Assembly (NCBI GenBank): GCA_010405405.1
Contig: MU004234.1
Location: 230,993-294,992 of the forward strand
Reading direction: 5' to 3'
Origin: Microthyrium microscopicum
Lineage: Eukaryota > Ascomycota > Dothideomycetes > Microthyriales > Microthyriaceae
Length of the DNA stretch: 64,000 nucleotides
How positions within the stretch are numbered: the first letter of the stretch is position 1; the number at the start of each line of letters is the position of its first letter. The translations under genes and the position numbers were made by a program. Shown here piece by piece: positions 58,032-64,000 of the stretch. The notes beneath the pieces were generated by a model. The model was given only the letters and a program-made list of their open reading frames with translations. It was not told where the DNA came from and did no database searches.

Positions 58032-59193
58032 TTTGAGAGCTTGGTGATCAAATGTGTTCCTAGAATGTTTCTCGATGACTTGTTTGTTCTATACTTGAGG
58101 TTCATCACAAACTCGATATTTATATCGTTACAACCCCTTTTTACTACTTCTTCCATAACATCGAGAAGATTTCATAATGCCCCCATGCTGACGTGAGTTT
58201 GGCTACAAGTCGGTGGACATGATGAACTTCCTATGTAACCATACTTCGTCTATTGTTTGAATCATTGGTGTAGCTCATTGATATCTTGACGATACTAATT
58301 TCACTGGCTATGCCTCCTGGTAGGCAATGTGGTGTTAGGCAAATATGAGGCTTTGAGAACCACGGACTTTACTCGAGTTGTCAATCCTTGAATCCCATGT
58401 CCAAAGTCCGCCGGTGTATATGTGAGGAGATCAGCGACAATTTCATGCTACACCGCTCTTCTTTCCGGTACCTTAGTGAGGCCCTTTAGGGCAGCGCTCA
58501 AGCAAAGCGAGTTGAGAAACGAGCGGGAAAGCTTAGTACAATCCACACCCGGGCCTACATACAAAGTTCATCGTATATTCACAAAGCTTTGAAAATTTGA
58601 CAGATTATAGCAACGATCCACTATCGCCCTCGATTTTGTTTCAAGAGCGCAACAAACTTCGTGGAGCCTAGGATCGTCATTGAGTGGTATACCGGTCAAC
58701 TGAGTAGGCTGAGAATCAGGTCGATGCTATAACCATTGCAAGCTAGAAAAATGTTCGAACCGAATATAAGACCCAAGCGGGCAAATAGGTTACTCTACTC
58801 ATAGCCCGCAAAGACACTATCTTTCATTAGCTGGGAGGCGTACCTAGTCGAGAGATAGAACACACCTCGAATCCTCAGCCTTATGGGCTGTAGCTGGCCC
58901 ACGCCCAGCTGCAGTGTGCAACAAACTGAATAATGACGCTAGTAGGGCGCACCATTAAATCAACACCTTGTATGTAGTTCTGTCACAATTGGGTCCCGGT
59001 TGAATTCTGTGCATACATAGGTATTTTACCAGGAGGCATGTTCCTCTTTGATTACTATCCCCATCGTAGTGTACACTTCTCTCAATCGACTCAACTTGAT
59101 CTTTGTTCCAACCTTTCACAACTTTCTCCACACTCACAGCCCGCTCGACAATAGAACGCGAATACCCGCAAAACAATACAGACAGTGGCCAGT
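58032..59193. other. Divergent intergenic region
   Basis: Promoters of the minus-strand peptide gene and the plus-strand acidic/zinc-finger locus; no other gene seen. Confidence 0.5.
58117..58124 (-). promoter_or_regulatory. TATA box of the cysteine-rich peptide gene
   Basis: On the minus strand TATAAATA lies 86 nt upstream of the ATG at 58031, a good distance for a short-leader gene. Confidence 0.5.
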
Positions 59194-59931
59194 ATGTCAA
59201 CTGGACAACGGTACGATGACCCCTTTCAGCACTTCACTGAGGATGACTTTACCATGTTTGCCGATTCGGCGTTCGATACTCCCGTGGCGACGTTCCGAGA
59301 AGACGACAATTTCCAACCCTTTTCGCAAGGCTTTGTAGACTGCAATCAAGACCTGGGTCTTTCCGTGTCCTCAAGGCCATACTACAACGAGCAAGCCGCA
59401 GCAACCCAAGCTCACTTCAATACTCCGTATCTTGACCAGCTCAACACTGTCGATTCTTTGCCTTGGAACAACACTGGACCGTTGCATGATATGGTGTTCT
59501 CTTCCAACATCGATAAAGAGCCTGGATCTTTCGCGTACGATTTTGAAAAGATGCCAATTGGCCAAAACAATCAGTCAACGCTTTCTTTCAACGCCTTGGA
59601 TGTCCCTTTGACAAGTTCGGACGACTCTACGACTACATGGCACTCGGAATTGAACAATGTGGAGTGCGCCCTGGATGATTCTGCCTTGACTGAGGACCGC
59701 AAGGGTCACTGCAGGACTTCAGAACTTGAACCAATAATCGACGTGAGTTTTTTTTTAGCACAACGCTAACAGGGCGCGCAGGACCTGTTGAGCACCGTAA
59801 GCCTGCCAAGAAGGAAGAAGCAGCAAAGCATGAATGCAATTCTAGAAAATGATTCGCTTCAAGAGAATGCAATTCTAGAAAATGATTCGCTTCAAGATTA
59901 TGCGCCTCCTATGCAGTCTAACACCAATTAG
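59194..59931 (+). CDS. Acidic N-terminal part of a probable zinc-finger regulator locus
   Basis: Exon 1 59194-59742 encodes 183 residues rich in Asp, Asn, Phe, Ser and Gln, typical of activation regions. An intron with GTGAGT and a GCTAAC branch site leads to the AG at 59781; exon 2 then reads 49 codons to the TAG at 59929-59931 and includes an 11-residue tandem duplication. Alternatively, GTAAGC at 59797 and the CTAAC-ATTAG at 59917-59931 look like a second intron, which would remove the duplication. The C2H2 frame starts 20 bp downstream on the same strand, so both are probably one gene, but I found no standard splice that joins them in frame except an acceptor at 59957. Confidence 0.5.
59833..59898 (+). 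repeat. 33-bp direct tandem duplication
   Basis: Copies 59833-59865 and 59866-59898 differ only at the last base. The unit is a multiple of three and, read in the exon 2 frame, repeats NAILENDSLQ plus an acidic residue. Confidence 0.9.
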
Positions 59932-59951
59932 CAAGCAGAGCTGCCAATAAA

Positions 59952-60599
59952 ATGAAGTGGTGTGGGCCTCAAAAATGTCACCGACAGGACTGCTCGTCGA
60001 AGGCAACTTTCAAGACCCGCTCCGCCTTGAATACCCATGTCAGGAACATTCATACCAAACCGTTGGTCTGTACATATCCGGGCTGCTTACTCCAGAAGCC
60101 CTTCGGAAAGCAATGCGACCTGAAGCGACACCGTACAACTATGCACGGCGGATTGGCCGAATATGAATGTCTCGATGTTGGTTGTCGGAGGACATTCGTC
60201 CGAAGAGATAAGATGTTGAAGCACGCTCGTGAGGAGCATGAGCTATATAAATGCTCACTCAATCATTGTACAAAGATTGTCTTTGACGCTGAGAAGCAGA
60301 AGCATATGCAAGAGTGTCACGGCAGCTATGAATGTGGCATGTACTCTTGCCTCCAAGGCAGTACCTCCAGGTTTAAACGGAAAACCCTCGAAACGCACCT
60401 TCGCTCTGCACATCAGAACAAAGCCGGTCTCGAAAGCTCTGCGGAGTATACCTGGCTTCGACTTCGGAAACATGGCGATGTCTTTACGGCCACTATGTAT
60501 CATACAGAATCTGTTCTTGGACCCCCGGATGCGTGGAAACAGTTGTATAATCCTACAGACTGTTCACACTGCGAAGCGAAGATTTCCGAGAATCTTTGA
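59952..60599 (+). CDS. C2H2 zinc-finger protein (C-terminal DNA-binding part)
   Basis: The 215-codon frame has several C2H2 fingers: CHRQDCSSKATFKTRSALNTH with VRNIH, CTYPGCLLQKPFGKQCDLKRH with RTTMH, CLDVGCRRTFVRRDKMLKH with AREEH, and two less regular ones (CSLNHCTKIVF, CGMYSCLQGSTSRFKRKTLE). This is the finger layout of fungal nuclear transcription regulators. It is written from its own ATG, but it is probably the C-terminal half of the gene beginning at 59194. Either an unusual splice or a one-base frameshift separates the halves. Confidence 0.7.
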   Translation: MKWCGPQKCHRQDCSSKATFKTRSALNTHVRNIHTKPLVCTYPGCLLQKPFGKQCDLKRHRTTMHGGLAEYECLDVGCRRTFVRRDKMLKHAREEHELYKCSLNHCTKIVFDAEKQKHMQECHGSYECGMYSCLQGSTSRFKRKTLETHLRSAHQNKAGLESSAEYTWLRLRKHGDVFTATMYHTESVLGPPDAWKQLYNPTDCSHCEAKISENL

Positions 60600-61211
60600 T
60601 CAGTAGAAATGAGATATGCCCTGTAATATCGCGCTGCGCGGATGGATTTGGTATGCCATGCACTCGTTTTGGGAGTCGAAGTACGAGTTCTGGTCATTCG
60701 GCAATGTAATGTAATCAAGATAGACAAAGTTTTCTTTTCCCATATAGTTTCGGTATCTGTGTTATCATTTAGACTGTTCCCATCTTACGTATGAAAAAAA
60801 TCACTTCCTTTCGAGTACATGTTTGCCAGGTAGGCTTTGAAGCCATCGTGAGCTAGTGCTAGGCTTGAAATGTTATATCCGGCCATCTTTAAAGATTCCA
60901 TTGGTGAATAACGTCTTCCCAAAGTCCTAAAACTAGACTTTTATGTTTGAGTTCATGGAGCTGGTGGGAGAGATGTAGTTACTGTTGACTCCCTCGGTCA
61001 GCTTTTGACCTGCATGTAGGATTCGAGCTTCCCCACAAACATTTCATGTACAAATTCATGTACGATTCCAGGTAGCCATTTACCTTGACATCGCTTTTTG
61101 AGGAATCAGGATCTTCTCGACAATTAACTACAACAAGCTTCTGGACAAATCACAAAACATCTCAAGATAATCGCTCAGCACCTACACTCACGTGAAACGC
61201 CTTGAACACGT
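60600..61211. other. Intergenic
   Basis: No gene or notable repeat seen. Confidence 0.55.
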
Positions 61212-61739
61212 ATGATACCAGTTAAAGACTTCAGCATGAGCACTTCCGCCCCCAAACCATCCAAAATCATCGGATCAAAGCAAGAAAACACAAACTACAC
61301 CGAGCGCGCGGCAGTCCGCGTAATCACGCAAAACTCTGCAAAACAAATAATCATCATCCACGCCGCCAAAGAAAACTACTACAAACTGCCCGGCGGCGGC
61401 GTTGAGCTTGAGGATACAGATCATGCGATCGCAGCTCAGCGTGAAGCCATGGAAGAAACAGGTTGCGAAGTCACCCCCGAAAGAGAGTACTTCGCCTCAG
61501 TCGAAGAATGGCGAAACGATTTACATCAGTTCTCGTACTGTTATAGGGCAACTTTGGTGAAAGATACGGGCAATGTGGAATTGACGGAGGATGAAGTTGA
61601 GGATGGATTGAAGCATGAGTGGGTTAGTGTTGAGAGTGCGTTGGAGAAAATGAAGGGTGCTGAGCCGACGAGTTTGTTGGGGAGGTTTATTAAGGAGCGA
61701 GACATCTTTTTTGTGCAGGAGTTCTTGAAGTTGGCCTAG
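61212..61739 (+). CDS. Nudix hydrolase, 175 aa
   Basis: Single exon. The Nudix box starts GGVELEDT and ends AAQREAMEETGCEV, placing the REAMEETG catalytic helix correctly for Mg binding. The first box Glu is Thr here, a tolerated change. Such enzymes hydrolyse nucleoside diphosphates linked to another group; an MTH1/8-oxo-dGTP-like role is possible but the substrate is not readable from sequence. A downstream ATG at 61236 is an alternative start. The gene converges with the alcohol dehydrogenase gene, 98 bp between stop codons. Confidence 0.88.
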   Translation: MIPVKDFSMSTSAPKPSKIIGSKQENTNYTERAAVRVITQNSAKQIIIIHAAKENYYKLPGGGVELEDTDHAIAAQREAMEETGCEVTPEREYFASVEEWRNDLHQFSYCYRATLVKDTGNVELTEDEVEDGLKHEWVSVESALEKMKGAEPTSLLGRFIKERDIFFVQEFLKLA

Positions 61740-61837
61740 AATAAAAGCGGTGATATGACTTTGATTATTTCATTGCCTATGGGGCTACATGATAGCATAC
61801 CGTCCGCTGCTTTTCTCCGACTGCATGGCTTCTGAAT

Positions 61838-63059
61838 CTAGTCCATAACAAGAACACCTCGGAATCGGACCTTTCCAGAAGTCATATGTTCCAATGCCTC
61901 CTGTGCTTTGTCCAGTGGAAACTTCTCAATCATGCAGTTGACATCGAATCGCTGAGCAAATTCGATAGCTTCCTGGGTATCAAGGTTATGGCCAGACGGC
62001 CAGCCGTGAATACTTGTGGCCTTCGTGATCATAGACACACTGTTCACTGGAACATCCCCGACAGCTAATAGATCTAGTCAGAAACACGTTTTAGTTTTTG
62101 ACGACTTTACTTACGAGCGAGGATAAGAAGCTTTCCTTGCGGAGCCAAAGCTGATGTCAACGGAGTGATAAGTTCTGGGTTTGGCGCAGTGATGACAATC
62201 AAATCGGCACCACCCATTTCGTTCAATTGCTCCTGGGCCGAGGACTTGCTGCCGTCAACGTAGTCAGTGGCACCAAGATCTTTCGCGAACTTTTCCTTGG
62301 AGCCGCTGGATGAAAGAACGACCGTGCGATAACCCATTTTGCGCGAGTACTGAACGGCCAAATGACCGAGTCCGCCAAGGCCTTGGATTGCCACGATGCC
62401 GCCGGGTTGGATACTCATGTTGCGGATGCCGTTGAAGACTGTCACGCCGGCACACATCAGACTAAAAGGTGATTAGATTTGCCTCATACAAGGGATGAAA
62501 GCTTACGGAGCCATCAATGCTTTGTCCATATTCTCTGGAAGAATGACAGCCGCTTCTGAGCGAAGAGTGGTATACTCCGCATCTACATCCCATCAGTATC
62601 ATACACCCGTCAATAGAGAAGGATAACTTACAGCCACCAACACGACTCACTCCATTCACAGCACCATTCTCACAGCACTGAAACAATCCCCTGCGGCAAG
62701 AGCGACAAGTTCCATCCCATCCACCAGCCCAGGCACCACCAACGAGCATACCTTCTTTAAGGTTGTTCTTGACACCTGGACCTAAAGCTACGATGGTGCC
62801 AACAGTCTCATGGCCTGGGATCAATGGCCAATCGCTACAGCTCCAGTCAATGAAGGCTCAATAGGAAGAAGAAGGAGTATACATACATAGGCCCCATCAT
62901 GCCCTCAATGGCAAGAGAATCAGAGTGGCATACACCAGAGGTATGAACTTTGACGAGAACCTCGCCCTCTTTTGGCGTTGGGACGTCGATTTCGACAATT
63001 TCGAGTTTAGCGCCCTTGCTTTTCGCCATTGCGGCCTTGCATTTCTTTGGAATTGCCAT
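61838..63059 (-). CDS. Zinc-dependent alcohol dehydrogenase, 341 aa
   Basis: Exons 63059-62887, 62834-62632, 62582-62507, 62461-62115 and 62064-61838 join in phase. Catalytic zinc ligands are seen at Cys44 in SGVCHSDSL and His66 in PGHETVG. The structural zinc lobe is GTCRSCRRGLFQCCENG. The cofactor fold is GLGGLGHLAVQYSRKMG. Size and motifs place it in the ADH1/cinnamyl-alcohol-dehydrogenase-like medium-chain family, acting on small alcohols or aldehydes with NAD(H) or NADP(H); substrate and cofactor preference are uncertain. The segment LAPVGDVPVN spans the last splice. Confidence 0.93.
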
Positions 63060-64000
63060 TGCTAGCTTAGTATGGGATGAATTTGAGTCGAAGCTTTGAT
63101 GTTCAAGTATGACGAGAGGAAGTTGGATAAAAGTGGAATAGAAGGAGCGAGCTTAAGGTGTAGATAAGAGTATTTAAAGTGTGGGAAAGGGAAGACAAGC
63201 GTCCTTTTATAAAGTCTGATTTGATACCATTGTTTACAACGGTTGCTAGCTCTTGTGCTCTTGCCCCACCCAGCTGTTGATGTTGAATCATGTATTCACA
63301 CATGCAGCTTGCTGAGCTCACAAGCTAAGGCTATCAGAAATTGCCATCATCGTGTCTTAGCTTGCATGAATTCCTTCTAACTGCCATGCTGAAACACATA
63401 AATGGTGCTTGTTCTGCCATCTAGAGCATGCATATCGTTTTTATATGTTTGTCAGCTTGCACGGCTGGAGTATCAAAGTCACGATATCTCCGTCGGAAAA
63501 GAGCACTCCGGTCTTTATTAAACTCCCTGATTTCTTTATTGTTCAAAGCCTGCAATAAAGCCCCGCTCACCCTCTTCATCCAGACAGAACTTTTGAAATT
63601 CTCATCTAGATTTTCGGTGCTGGCCCTTTCAGTGTTGTGTCAACATGAAGCTCAAAGTTATGTTTGTTGACGATTACGTCACGCTGACGTACGGCAAATG
63701 CGATCTATGATGCTAAAAAGCTCATGCATTGTAGATTGATCTGTTTGGCTCCACTGGCGGCCGCCAGCGGGCATGACGGATGGAAAACCTGGCAAAGACC
63801 GTTGAGAAGCTGATCGCATCGACACAAGGATCTGAGTAATCTCTCTTTCCGTACATGAAAGATGCAAGGATTTCCAAAAAGATATTTATACAATACCATT
63901 CAAGAAAATCTAGCGCATTCTAACAACGCGAGCCGAACGGATCATAACTTCGACTTAAGCGCCTCTAATCTAAACTTGACATCCTTCAACGGTTTACTAA
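63060..64000. other. Right-edge intergenic region
   Basis: The alcohol dehydrogenase promoter occupies the left part. Frames at 63428-63670 and 63679-63899 have no recognisable content. Confidence 0.5.

Noticed and set aside
1-64000. CRISPR arrays, bacterial operons, prophage or plasmid features
   Set aside because: No regularly spaced direct repeats; gene structure is eukaryotic throughout.

Overview
The window looks like nuclear DNA of a filamentous ascomycete (Pezizomycotina, most likely a Leotiomycete-like fungus; the class is an inference). The signs are many short introns (about 45-90 nt) with GTAAGT-type donors and CTAAC-type branch sites, secreted proteins with Kex2 sites, PAN2, MHP1-like and DBF4 genes, and a fungal carotenoid/rhodopsin cluster. 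Nothing suggests bacterial, plasmid or viral DNA. All CDS coordinates span start to stop codon with introns included; exon joins are in the evidence and were checked by reading phase.

Left part (1-13.1 kb): the first 6.4 kb is the N-terminal 2132 codons of a giant DUF3638-family protein, intronless here and running off the left edge. Next come a 2.8 kb gene-poor stretch, ATP-dependent phosphoenolpyruvate carboxykinase with a long low-complexity tail, and a small secreted, probably GPI-anchored protein.

Carotenoid/retinal cluster (13.6-22.9 kb): microbial rhodopsin (-), bifunctional phytoene synthase/lycopene cyclase carRA (-), a carotenoid-cleaving dioxygenase (+) and phytoene desaturase carB (+). 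carRA and the oxygenase are divergent across 0.68 kb. Together they can make phytoene, desaturate and cyclise it, cleave beta-carotene to retinal, and use the retinal in a rhodopsin that has every residue expected of a proton pump.

Housekeeping block (23.6-48 kb): ketopantoate hydroxymethyltransferase (with a GC-AG intron), a two-helix membrane protein, the mitochondrial aminopeptidase ICP55, a DOMON/cytochrome b561 protein, a SIRT5-type sirtuin, the DBF4 subunit of Cdc7 kinase, the PAN2 deadenylase, an MHP1-like leucine-rich-repeat protein, an SRPK-like kinase interrupted by a foldback element, and ribosomal protein L5.

Right part (48-64 kb) is looser and more accessory. It holds two small cysteine-rich secreted proteins whose split, short exons make them easy to miss (49388-49639 and 57677-58031; the second has two Kex2 sites and a 10-cysteine mature peptide), a SUN-family cell-wall protein, an AT-rich relic with a second foldback element, a C2H2 zinc-finger locus whose two halves do not join cleanly, a Nudix hydrolase and a zinc alcohol dehydrogenase. 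The most interesting points are the two hidden cysteine-rich peptides, the foldback element that may be spliced out of the kinase as an intron, and the complete rhodopsin cluster.
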